This document shows positions 1 to 5,478 of a DNA stretch of 5,478 bases, in pieces. Made by a program: the position numbers and the translations under genes. Source of the stretch: Actinomycetes bacterium (lineage in GTDB: Bacteria > Actinomycetota > Actinomycetes > Actinomycetales > Cellulomonadaceae); NCBI GenBank assembly GCA_023390875.1, contig JAEWCA010000236.1:1-5478 (forward strand), written 5' to 3'. Positions within the stretch are counted from its first letter, which is position 1; each line of letters starts with the position of its first letter. Below the pieces are notes generated by a model, which saw only the letters and a program-made list of their open reading frames with translations, had not been told where the DNA came from and ran no database searches.

Positions 1-1345
1 CCTCGTCGCGGCCGCCGTTGATCGCGTACAGCAGCGCCTTGGCGAGGTTGACCCGCGCACCGAAGAACTGCATCTGCTTGCCGACCTTCATCGGCGACAC
101 GCAGCACGCGATCGCCGCGTCGTCGCCGCACACCGACGAGATGTGCCGGTCCGACTCGTACTGGACCGCCGACGTGTCGATCGAGACCCTGGCGCAGAAC
201 TCCTTGAACCCGCGCGGCAGGCGCTCGCTCCAGAACACCGTCATGTTGGGCTCGGGCGCGGGTCCGAGGTTGTACAGCGTCTGCAGCAGCCGGAACGAGT
301 TCTTCGTGACGAGCGGGCGGCCGTCCTCCCCCATGCCGCCGATCGTCTCGGTGACCCAGGTCGGGTCGCCGGAGAACAGCGCGTCGTACTCGGGCGTCCG
401 CAGGAACCGCACGATGCGCAGCTTGATGACGAAGTCGTCGATGAGCTCCTGCGCCTGCTCCTCCGTCAGCACACCCGCGTCGAGGTCGCGCTGCAGGTAG
501 ATGTCGAGGAACGTCGACGTGCGGCCCAGCGACATCGCCGCGCCGTTCTGCTCCTTCACCGCGGCCAGGTACGCGAAGTACAGCCACTGCACCGCCTCAC
601 GGCCGGTCGTCGCCGGGCCGGAGATGTCGTACCCGTACGACGCCGCCATCGTCTTGAGCTCGCCCAGCGCCCTGAGCTGCTCGGCGAGCTCCTCGCGGTC
701 GCGGATCACGTCCTCGACCGAGCGCTCCATGTCGAGCATCGCCTTGTCGCGCTGCTTCGCGGCGATCAGCGCGTCCACGCCGTACAGCGCGACCCGGCGG
801 TAGTCGCCGATGATCCGGCCACGGCCGTACGCGTCCGGGAGCCCGGTGATGATGTGCGCCGAGCGGGCCTTGCGCACGTCCGCCGGATACACGTCGAAGA
901 CGCCGTCGTTGTGGGTCTTGCGGTACTTCGTGAAGATGTCGCGCACCAGCGGGTCGGGCTCGTAGCCGTAGGTCCTCAGGGCACCCTCGACCATCCGGTA
1001 GCCGCCGTTGGGCATGATCGCGCGCTTGAGGGGCGCGTCGGTCTGGAGGCCGACGATGAGGTCCTTGTCGCGGTCGATGAACCCCGGCGCGTGCGACGTG
1101 ATGGTCGACGGCGTGTGCGGGTCCACGTCGTAGATCCCCTTCGCGCGCTCCTCCGGGAACATCCCCGCGATCTGCGCCCACACCGCCGTGGTGCGCGCCG
1201 TCGGGCCGGCGAGGAACGCGTCGTCGCCCTCGTACGGCGTGTAGTTGCGCTGGATGAAGTCCCGGACGTCGATGCCGTCCGCCCACGGGCCGGACGTGAA
1301 CCCGGCCCACGCCGCAGAGGTGACCGGGTCGATGGTGGTGGTCAT
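1..1345 (-). CDS. pflB: Pyruvate formate-lyase (formate C-acetyltransferase), N-terminal 448 residues, cut by window edge
   Basis: Glycyl-radical enzyme that converts pyruvate and CoA to acetyl-CoA and formate in the cytosol under anoxic fermentation. The start is ATG at 1345-1343, preceded by GAGGGAG at 1357-1351 with five bases of spacing. From memory of E. coli PflB, the protein aligns nearly end to end: [14 protein letters not shown] near residues 28-41, [79 protein letters not shown] and [11 protein letters not shown]. The catalytic pair is Cys414-Cys415 in AIACCVSPM (E. coli Cys418-Cys419), followed by [25 protein letters not shown]. The reading frame is intact to the edge. About 300 further residues, including the C-terminal radical glycine, lie outside the window, so functionality cannot be confirmed. 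Its activating enzyme is often encoded nearby but is not visible here. It lies downstream of, and on the same strand as, the sensor phosphatase, 128 bases away. Confidence 0.97.
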   Translation of the reverse strand, partial: MTTTIDPVTSAAWAGFTSGPWADGIDVRDFIQRNYTPYEGDDAFLAGPTARTTAVWAQIAGMFPEERAKGIYDVDPHTPSTITSHAPGFIDRDKDLIVGLQTDAPLKRAIMPNGGYRMVEGALRTYGYEPDPLVRDIFTKYRKTHNDGVFDVYPADVRKARSAHIITGLPDAYGRGRIIGDYRRVALYGVDALIAAKQRDKAMLDMERSVEDVIRDREELAEQLRALGELKTMAASYGYDISGPATTGREAVQWLYFAYLAAVKEQNGAAMSLGRTSTFLDIYLQRDLDAGVLTEEQAQELIDDFVIKLRIVRFLRTPEYDALFSGDPTWVTETIGGMGEDGRPLVTKNSFRLLQTLYNLGPAPEPNMTVFWSERLPRGFKEFCARVSIDTSAVQYESDRHISSVCGDDAAIACCVSPMKVGKQMQFFGARVNLAKALLYAINGGRDE

Positions 1346-1350
1346 CGTTG

Positions 1351-1357
1351 CTCCCTC
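1351..1357 (-). promoter_or_regulatory. Ribosome binding site of pflB
   Basis: On the minus strand this reads GAGGGAG, a good Shine-Dalgarno match, five bases before the ATG at 1345. It fixes the pflB start together with the N-terminal similarity to known PflB proteins. Confidence 0.75.
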
Positions 1358-1377
1358 GACGAGGCTGTCGAGCCGTC

Positions 1378-1402
1378 TCACGACCGGTTCGTCACCACGG
1401 TA
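1378..1402 (-). promoter_or_regulatory. Possible pflB promoter element with overlapping imperfect inverted repeat
   Basis: On the minus strand TACCGT (1402-1397) fits the actinobacterial -10 pattern TANNNT. It would start a transcript near 1390, with a leader of about 45 bases. No convincing -35 is seen at the expected distance. Just downstream, 1378-1394 is an imperfect inverted repeat (TGACGA, five-base spacer, TCGTGA; one mismatch between arms) that could be an operator. It does not match the Rex or FNR/CRP consensus sites I know. This is suggestive only. Confidence 0.25.
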
Positions 1403-1456
1403 GACCCGGGACCGGTGCAGATCGATGCCCTGCCGGTCGCCTCCCCGAGGGGTCCG

Positions 1457-1475
1457 GACGAGCGGCCCGCTCGTC
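1457..1475 (-). terminator. Perfect 19-base palindrome at the stop codon of the phosphatase gene; candidate intrinsic terminator
   Basis: GACGAGCGG and CCGCTCGTC flank a single central base, allowing a 7-bp stem with a five-base loop. The TGA stop (1476-1474) lies in the outer arm. No T-tract follows on the minus strand. The element is therefore either a T-less GC-rich terminator, as has been proposed for high-GC actinobacteria, or an mRNA-stabilising or protein-binding palindrome. If it terminates, pflB has its own promoter. Confidence 0.45.
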
Positions 1476-3615
1476 ACCTGGCGGTGCTGAGCCCCGGCGC
1501 CAGGTGCACCGCCACCACGGCGACGTCGTCGTCGCCCCGGCCGTCCAGCATGCGCTCGAGCACGTCGTCGACCACACGCTCGAGGTCGACCGGGTCGCTC
1601 GTCAGCGGAAGCGTCGCGACCGCCTCGGCCAGCACGCTCCGCAGCCGCTCGATGCCGTGGCTCAGGTGCTCGCCGCGCCGCTCGACGAGCCCGTCGGAGT
1701 ACAGCAGCACGATGCTGCCGCGCTCGAGGAGCAGCTCGCGTTCCGGCCGCTCGGCGCCGGCGCGGAGCCCGAGCAGCGGACCGTTCCGCTCCGTCAGGAC
1801 CTCGACCTTCCCGTCCGGACCGGCGACGATCGGCGGCAGGTGGCCCGCGCTGGACCACCGCGCGCGGGTCAGGCCGGGCGCGCCGTCGGGCGGTGGCTGC
1901 TCGACCCGCAGGACGACGGCGGTGGCCATGGTGTCGACCTGGAGGCCGCGCATCGCCTCGTCGAGGTCCTCGAGCATCGACGCGGGCGTGCTGCCCGACG
2001 CGTACCCGATGCCGCGCAGGAGCGTGCGCACCTGGCTCATCGCGGCCGCCGCCTGCGTGTCGTGACCGATGACGTCGCCGACCACGAGCACGGCGGCACC
2101 CGCCCGCTGCACGAACGCGTCGTACCAGTCGCCACCGACCTGCGCGGCCTTCGACGCCGGCAGGTAGCGCACCGCCACGTTCAGGCGGTCCGGCTGGACG
2201 GGGGCGCTCAGCAGCGCGCGCTGCAGCGACTCCGCCATGTGCCGCTGCTCCTCGTAGAGCCGCGCGTTGTCGAGCGCGAGCCCCGCCCGGTCGGCGAGCT
2301 GCACGGTCATCGCGACGTCCTCCGGGCTCAGCGGCTCCCGGTCCTCGTCGAGGAACAGCGTCATGGCACCGACCGTCCGGCCGCGAGCGCGCAGCGGGAC
2401 CGCGTACGCGATCTGCGGGGCGAGCTCGCGCAGCACGCCGACCGCCTCGCCCGTGAGCACGCCGGCGATCTCGTGCGTCGCGTCCGGGACCTCCACGACC
2501 TCGCCGGTACGCAGGGCCTTGAACAGGTACGACGCGGTCGACAGCGACGTGAGGCGCAGCCGCGCGTAGCGGGCGACCGTCTCGCGCAGGGCGGGGTCGG
2601 CGTGCCAGCTCGCGATGTCGCGCAGGTGGTGCTGGTCCGTCGACAACGTGATGAGGCACCACGACGCCAGGCTCGGCACGAGGTGCCGGGCGAGCCGGGC
2701 GACCGCCTCCTCCGTGTCCAGCGTCGACGCGAGGTCGTCGCCGACCTCGCCGAGCAGCCGCAGCCGCGCCTGTCCCGCCTCGGCCAGGCGCCGCGCCTCG
2801 TCGGCGGCTCGCTGCTCCGCCTCCGCCCGCTCGCGCGCGAGCGCGGCCTCCTCCTGCGAGCGTCGACGCTCCGTGCAGTCCGAGAAGTACACGGACAGCC
2901 CGTCGGGCCCCGGCCACGCGCGCACCTCGTACCAGCGGTCGACCGGTGCCGGGGACGGCGCCTCGAACGACCGCGCACGGCCGGTCGCGACCGCGGCGCG
3001 GTACCCGTCCTCGAACCCCGAGCCCAGGGTCTCGGGGTACATGTCCCACAGCACCCGCCCGAGCAGCTCGCTCCGCGGGCGGCCCAGGATCCGCTCGGCC
3101 GCCACGTTCACGTGCCGGAAGCGCCACTCGTCGTCCAGCAGGAAGAACGCCGCCGGCATGGTCTCCAGGACGCGGGCCACCCGTACGTCCTCGACGTGGC
3201 GGGCGGTCGTGTCGTACGCCGCGCCGACGACGCGCACCGCCGAGCCGTCCGGGCCGCGCAACGCCTTCCCGCGGGCCTGGACCCAGCGCACCTCGCCGTC
3301 GGGACGCAGCACCCGGTACTCGGCCGCGTACTCCGCACACGCGGCGATCGCGGCGCGGAGCGCCTCGTCGACGCGCGCGACGTCGTCGGGGTGCAGGGCG
3401 GCCGTGAAGTCGTCGATGGACTCGCCGAACGCCTCGCGCGTGAGGCCGAAGATCGCGAGCAGCTGGTCGTCCCACTCGAGCCGCCCGCTGCGCAGGTCCC
3501 AGTCGAAGCTGCCCACCTCCGCGGCGGCGACGGCCGCCGTCCACCTGACACGCTCCGCCTCACCGGTGGGCACGCCGGCGGGGCATCCCGCGTCGGAGTC
3601 GTCGGCGACCGCCAC
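1474..3615 (-). CDS. PAS-PAS-GAF sensor serine phosphatase (PP2C/SpoIIE/RsbU type)
   Basis: A 713-residue cytosolic signalling phosphatase with no membrane segment or signal peptide. Domains in order: PAS of the PAS_3 type (about 25-140; [32 protein letters not shown]), second PAS (about 146-250; [18 protein letters not shown]), an Ala/Glu/Arg-rich coiled-coil linker (about 252-285), GAF (about 286-455; [18 protein letters not shown]) and a SpoIIE-type PP2C domain (about 460-706). The metal-site motifs are intact: GGDWYD with Asp496, VGDVIGHD with Asp514, SSAGHLPP at 588-594, YSDGLVERR with Asp641, and [10 protein letters not shown] with Asp695-697, so an active enzyme is expected. Family knowledge: such proteins dephosphorylate phospho-STAS antagonists in partner-switching circuits; the ligands of these sensor domains are unknown. 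The GTG start at 3615 is chosen because GGAGG lies five bases upstream. GTG at 3627 or 3621 is possible; the frame stays open to 4119, but that would run into the divergent kinase gene. Confidence 0.93.
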   Translation of the reverse strand: MAVADDSDAGCPAGVPTGEAERVRWTAAVAAAEVGSFDWDLRSGRLEWDDQLLAIFGLTREAFGESIDDFTAALHPDDVARVDEALRAAIAACAEYAAEYRVLRPDGEVRWVQARGKALRGPDGSAVRVVGAAYDTTARHVEDVRVARVLETMPAAFFLLDDEWRFRHVNVAAERILGRPRSELLGRVLWDMYPETLGSGFEDGYRAAVATGRARSFEAPSPAPVDRWYEVRAWPGPDGLSVYFSDCTERRRSQEEAALARERAEAEQRAADEARRLAEAGQARLRLLGEVGDDLASTLDTEEAVARLARHLVPSLASWCLITLSTDQHHLRDIASWHADPALRETVARYARLRLTSLSTASYLFKALRTGEVVEVPDATHEIAGVLTGEAVGVLRELAPQIAYAVPLRARGRTVGAMTLFLDEDREPLSPEDVAMTVQLADRAGLALDNARLYEEQRHMAESLQRALLSAPVQPDRLNVAVRYLPASKAAQVGGDWYDAFVQRAGAAVLVVGDVIGHDTQAAAAMSQVRTLLRGIGYASGSTPASMLEDLDEAMRGLQVDTMATAVVLRVEQPPPDGAPGLTRARWSSAGHLPPIVAGPDGKVEVLTERNGPLLGLRAGAERPERELLLERGSIVLLYSDGLVERRGEHLSHGIERLRSVLAEAVATLPLTSDPVDLERVVDDVLERMLDGRGDDDVAVVAVHLAPGLSTAR

Positions 3616-3620
3616 GCGCA

Positions 3621-3625
3621 CCTCC
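3621..3625 (-). promoter_or_regulatory. Ribosome binding site deciding the phosphatase start
   Basis: Minus-strand GGAGG sits five bases before the GTG at 3615. It lies inside the coding sequence if GTG 3627 were used, which argues for 3615 as the true start. Confidence 0.6.
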
Positions 3626-3671
3626 ACCCCGGCCGGACCGTGCCGTGCGTCGCCGGTGGGCGACCGCGGCA

Positions 3672-3689
3672 AGCATAGGACCCTGTCAA
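3672..3689 (-). promoter_or_regulatory. Possible promoter of the sensor phosphatase gene
   Basis: This is a short island of lower G+C in the divergent intergenic region. Minus-strand TATGCT (3677-3672) is a good -10 candidate, giving a leader of about 50 bases. A perfect TTGACA (3689-3684) also lies here but only six bases from it, too close for a standard sigma-70 pair. The two boxes therefore cannot form one canonical promoter. TATGCT may act alone, or an alternative sigma factor may be used. Confidence 0.35.
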
Positions 3690-3798
3690 GACCCGGCGGC
3701 GCGGCGTCGCGCGTGACCAGCCCGCCCAGCAGCACCGACGTCCCGGCGACACCCGCAGTTCCACCCGGTGTCGTGGCGCGCGACGGCCCCGGGACCGG

Positions 3799-3804
3799 TA
3801 CGGT
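3799..3804 (+). promoter_or_regulatory. Candidate -10 box for a leaderless kinase transcript
   Basis: TACGGT fits TANNNT and ends six bases before the GTG at 3811. That is the usual distance from a -10 box to the transcription start, so the mRNA could begin at or next to the start codon. No clear Shine-Dalgarno sequence precedes GTG 3811, which fits leaderless translation, common in actinobacteria. No recognisable -35 is seen. Confidence 0.4.
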
Positions 3805-3810
3805 CACCGG

Positions 3811-4200
3811 GTGCACGCGACGGGCGACGGGAACGAGCGCTCGTTCGTGGCCTCCGTGAGCTCGCTGGCGCGTGCCCGCGCCTGGTCGATGGAACGCGCC
3901 CGGGACGCCGGTGCGCCGAAGCGCGCGGTCGACACGGTCCAGCTGGCCATGAGCGAGGTGTTCACCAACGCCGTGCGGCACGCCTCGGGCGGGCCGAGCA
4001 TCAACGTCCGCACCGTCCACCGGGACCGCGAGGTCACGTTCGAGGTCCACGACGGCGCGGTCGACGCACCGCAGCGGCGGTCGGGACGTCAGGGGCTGCC
4101 CGGCGGGCACGGGCTGCACATCCTCGACGTGGTGACCGCGGACTGGGGGTGGCGTCCCGAGCGCACGGGGAAGGTCGTGTGGTTCACCGTCCGCTGGTGA
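3811..4200 (+). CDS. RsbW-like HATPase: anti-sigma factor / serine-threonine kinase family
   Basis: A 129-residue cytosolic single-domain protein of the RsbW/SpoIIAB-like histidine kinase-type ATPase fold, close to the size usual for the family in actinobacteria. Visible ATP-site motifs: N-box SEVFTNAVRHA with Glu49 and Asn53; G1-like VHDGAVD with Asp81; G2-like GGHGLHILD at 98-106; then the WGWRPERTGKVVWF ending typical of actinobacterial members. Family knowledge: these proteins bind ATP, phosphorylate a STAS antagonist and may sequester a sigma factor; many actinobacterial paralogues have no known sigma partner, and none is encoded here. The GTG start at 3811 is the nearest in-frame start; the frame upstream has no further ATG/GTG back to about 3760. 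The next candidate, ATG 3889, would remove the first strand and helix. It is divergent from the phosphatase and followed by the ANTAR-STAS gene on the same strand after 161 bases, so regulatory partnership is plausible but inferred. Confidence 0.9.
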   Translation: MHATGDGNERSFVASVSSLARARAWSMERARDAGAPKRAVDTVQLAMSEVFTNAVRHASGGPSINVRTVHRDREVTFEVHDGAVDAPQRRSGRQGLPGGHGLHILDVVTADWGWRPERTGKVVWFTVRW

Positions 4201-4227
4201 CGGCGGTCCGCACGCGATCCGTTTCCA

Positions 4228-4256
4228 GCACGGGCCGTGCGGTCGCCCCCGGGGCG
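4228..4256 (+). terminator. Two tandem GC-rich palindromes downstream of the kinase gene; candidate terminator
   Basis: GCACGG-G-CCGTGC (4228-4240) is followed three bases later by CGCCCC-C-GGGGCG (4244-4256). Both can form short stable hairpins beginning 28 bases after the kinase stop codon. There is no T-tract after either. The position suits termination between the kinase and ANTAR-STAS genes, but the sequence does not prove it. Confidence 0.35.
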
Positions 4257-4274
4257 CAACCCGGTCGACCGGCG

Positions 4275-4280
4275 TAGGGT
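4275..4280 (+). promoter_or_regulatory. Candidate -10 box for the ANTAR-STAS gene
   Basis: TAGGGT fits TANNNT in an otherwise GC-rich stretch. A start about seven bases downstream (near 4287) would place the first leader hairpin almost at the 5' end of the transcript, with a leader of about 75 bases. The -35 region is not recognisable. Confidence 0.3.
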
Positions 4281-4289
4281 CGAATGACG

Positions 4290-4348
4290 GTCGCCGAGCC
4301 GGCGACGGGGTTGAGCCTCAGCCCGTTCCCTCAGCCTGGCGCACCGCC
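4290..4348 (+). promoter_or_regulatory. Hairpin-rich leader of the ANTAR-STAS gene
   Basis: Three consecutive stem-loops can be drawn. The first, 4290-4306, pairs GTCGCCG with CGGCGAC around AGC. The second, 4308-4324, pairs GGGTTGA with TCAGCCC around GCC, with one G-T pair. The third, 4338-4348, pairs GGCG with CGCC around CAC and ends two bases before the ribosome binding site. The direct repeat CCTCAGCC (4316-4323 and 4329-4336) offers GGGTTGA a second partner at 4331-4337, so alternative folds are possible. ANTAR proteins are known to bind paired stem-loops with six-base loops. These loops are not obviously of that form, so an autoregulatory target is only a hypothesis. Confidence 0.35.
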
Positions 4349-4350
4349 GT

Positions 4351-4356
4351 GAGGAG
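4351..4356 (+). promoter_or_regulatory. Ribosome binding site of the ANTAR-STAS gene
   Basis: GAGGAG lies five bases before the ATG at 4362 and directly after the third leader hairpin. It supports that start. Confidence 0.7.
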
Positions 4357-4361
4357 AACCC

Positions 4362-5366
4362 ATGCCCGTCCACACCGCTGAGGTCGTCGGCCACTACGTG
4401 TACCGCTACGACGACGACTCGTGGTGGTGGTCGGAGGGCGTGCGGGACGGCTACGGCGACGTCCCGCCCGACGGAGGCCTCGACGAGCTGACCGCCCAGC
4501 TCGACGAGCCCGAGCGCGACCGCCTCCGCGAGGCCCTGGTGCGGTGCGTGCTGGACGGGAAGTCGTTCGGGATCACGCACCAGGTCGTCGACGGCGGCGG
4601 CCGCACGAGGAGCCTGACGTTCACGGGCGGGTCCGAGTGGGCGCGGTCGTCCGCACCCGAGGTCCGCGGGCTGGTGCTCGACCTCGAGCAGGGGGTGCAC
4701 GACGCCGCGCACCACGCCGCGTCGCTCTCGCTGGGCACGGCGCTCGCGTCGCACGCGATCATCGACCAGGCGAAGGGCGCGCTGATGCTCGTCTACGGGC
4801 TGGACGACGAGGGCGCGTTCGACCTGCTGCGGTGGAGCTCGATGCGGCTCAACGTCAAGCTCTCCACGATCGCGCAGCGGGTGGTCGTGCGGCTCCGGGA
4901 CGTGCGCGCGATGTCCATGGCGCGGCGTGACGTGTTCGAGGCGGCCCTGGCCGGGGCCCTGGCGGGAGACGAGCCCGCGCCGCCGCGCCCCCGCCCGTCG
5001 CGGGTGCTCGCGACGGTGCTCGACGACCGCACACCGGTCCTGACCGTGGTCGGCGACGCCGACCTGCGCTGCGCCAAGGACCTGTTCGACGCGGCCAGCC
5101 TCGCGTGGCCGACCGCGCGGGAACGCCGTCTGCTCGTCGTGGACCTCGAGCGCACCGCCCACCTCGGTCCGACCGCGGTGCACACGATCGGCGGGATCGC
5201 CCGGCACGCGACCCGGGACGGGGTGCGGCTGCGCGTCGACCTGCCCCCTGGTGACCCGCACGGCTGGGTGCGGCTGATGCCCCTCGGTGCGACCCACGGC
5301 GCAGCACCGGCCGAGCGGCGGGCACCCCGGCGGCCGTCGCTGCCCCACGCACGACGGGGGCGGTGA
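4362..5366 (+). CDS. PAS-like / ANTAR / STAS domain fusion protein, putative RNA-binding antiterminator
   Basis: A 334-residue soluble protein. Residues about 9-90 resemble the PAS_3-like sensor that precedes ANTAR domains in actinobacteria (YRYDDDSWWWSEGV; GKSFGITHQVVDGGGRTRSL), though the fold looks short. Residues about 122-178 are a clear ANTAR domain (ALASHAIIDQAKGALMLVYG; DEGAFDLLRWSS; NVKLSTIAQRVV) with the conserved AKG at 137-139. After a Pro/Arg linker, residues about 214-308 fit a STAS domain (LTVVGDADL; RLLVVDLERTAHLGPTAVHTI). The stretch equivalent to the DSSG phosphosite loop reads Gly-Pro-Thr-Ala, placing Thr271 at the phospho-acceptor position. The C-terminal tail is basic and low-complexity. 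Known family roles: ANTAR binds leader-RNA hairpins to block termination; STAS is the substrate of RsbW kinases and PP2C phosphatases, both encoded next door. A three-way circuit is inferred. The STAS assignment is the least certain part. Confidence 0.88.
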   Translation: MPVHTAEVVGHYVYRYDDDSWWWSEGVRDGYGDVPPDGGLDELTAQLDEPERDRLREALVRCVLDGKSFGITHQVVDGGGRTRSLTFTGGSEWARSSAPEVRGLVLDLEQGVHDAAHHAASLSLGTALASHAIIDQAKGALMLVYGLDDEGAFDLLRWSSMRLNVKLSTIAQRVVVRLRDVRAMSMARRDVFEAALAGALAGDEPAPPRPRPSRVLATVLDDRTPVLTVVGDADLRCAKDLFDAASLAWPTARERRLLVVDLERTAHLGPTAVHTIGGIARHATRDGVRLRVDLPPGDPHGWVRLMPLGATHGAAPAERRAPRRPSLPHARRGR

Positions 5367-5478
5367 GCTTGCGCACCGACCACGTCCGCGACGGCCCCGA
5401 GCCCGTCGTGCGCACGCTCCGCTTCGACGGCGGCTGGTTCACGGTCGTGGGCCGTCGTCTCGCCGGCGAGCCCACGGC
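5363..5478 (+). CDS. Start of an unrecognised gene, translationally coupled, cut by window edge
   Basis: GTG at 5363 overlaps the TGA of the ANTAR-STAS gene (5364-5366) in a four-base GTGA arrangement, typical of translational coupling within an operon. A G-run (5356-5360) precedes it, but only two bases away, so spacing is poor; TTG at 5369 is an alternative start with better spacing from the same G-run. The frame runs open to the window end (38 codons) with mostly G/C third positions. It encodes a plausible soluble N-terminus ending LRFDGGWFTVVGRRLAGEP. I do not recognise the family from so short a piece. Confidence 0.5.
   Translation, partial: MSLRTDHVRDGPEPVVRTLRFDGGWFTVVGRRLAGEPT

Noticed and set aside
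1378..1394. Rex or FNR/CRP binding site before pflB
   Set aside because: The inverted repeat lacks the Rex pattern (TGTGA...TCACA) and the FNR/CRP half sites. It is kept only as an unspecified possible operator.
143..2065. 640-codon open frame on the plus strand opposite pflB and the phosphatase
   Set aside because: It is Arg/Val/Leu/His-rich with no recognisable domain and is antisense to two genes with clear family motifs. Long antisense open frames are expected at this base composition.
1348..3678. 776-codon open frame on the plus strand opposite the phosphatase
   Set aside because: It covers the antisense of the whole PAS-PAS-GAF-PP2C gene, is low-complexity and Arg-rich, and has no motif. 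It is a shadow of G/C third-position bias.
3616..4119. N-terminal extension of the phosphatase to ATG 4119
   Set aside because: The extra 168 residues would overlap the divergent kinase gene and look like non-coding translation. GTG 3615 has a well-spaced ribosome binding site and starts just before the first PAS domain.
4290..4325. Classical ANTAR dual-hexaloop RNA target
   Set aside because: The two adjacent hairpins fold with loops of about three bases rather than six-base loops with the conserved A and G, so the known motif cannot be claimed.
4089..5348. 419-codon open frame on the minus strand opposite the ANTAR-STAS gene
   Set aside because: It has Arg/His/Pro-rich composition without domains, while the plus strand carries a clear ANTAR domain and a proper ribosome binding site.

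Overview
The window is very G+C-rich, with strong G/C bias at third codon positions, GTG starts and actinobacterial-style signalling proteins. I infer a high-GC actinobacterium, possibly a facultatively anaerobic member of the Cellulomonas type; the genus is a guess. No mobile element, CRISPR array, tRNA or rRNA is visible. No gene-free stretch exceeds about 200 bases.

Layout: (1) Positions 1-1345, minus strand: first 448 codons of pyruvate formate-lyase (pflB), cut by the window edge after the active-site Cys-Cys pair and before the glycyl-radical region. (2) 1346-1473: a 128-base gap with a perfect 19-base palindrome at the end of the upstream gene and a probable pflB leader. (3) 1474-3615, minus: a 713-residue PAS-PAS-coiled coil-GAF-PP2C (SpoIIE/RsbU-type) sensor phosphatase. 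(4) 3616-3810: a divergent intergenic region with promoter-like elements for both directions. (5) 3811-4200, plus: a 129-residue RsbW-like HATPase (anti-sigma/serine kinase type), possibly translated from a leaderless transcript. (6) 4201-4361: tandem palindromes, then a leader able to form three consecutive hairpins. (7) 4362-5366, plus: a 334-residue protein with PAS-like, ANTAR (RNA-binding) and STAS (anti-sigma antagonist-like) domains. (8) 5363-5478, plus: the start of an unrecognised gene overlapping the previous stop by four bases.

How the genes may work together: the three central genes supply the three biochemical classes of a partner-switching circuit, namely a PP2C phosphatase with sensor domains, an RsbW-type kinase/anti-sigma ATPase and a STAS domain. 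No sigma factor is visible. The STAS domain is fused to an ANTAR RNA-binding domain, so the output could be transcription antitermination rather than, or as well as, sigma-factor release. The neighbouring pflB raises the possibility of a link to fermentative or low-oxygen metabolism, but only gene proximity supports that. The ANTAR-STAS fusion and the hairpin-rich leader in front of it are the most unusual observations.
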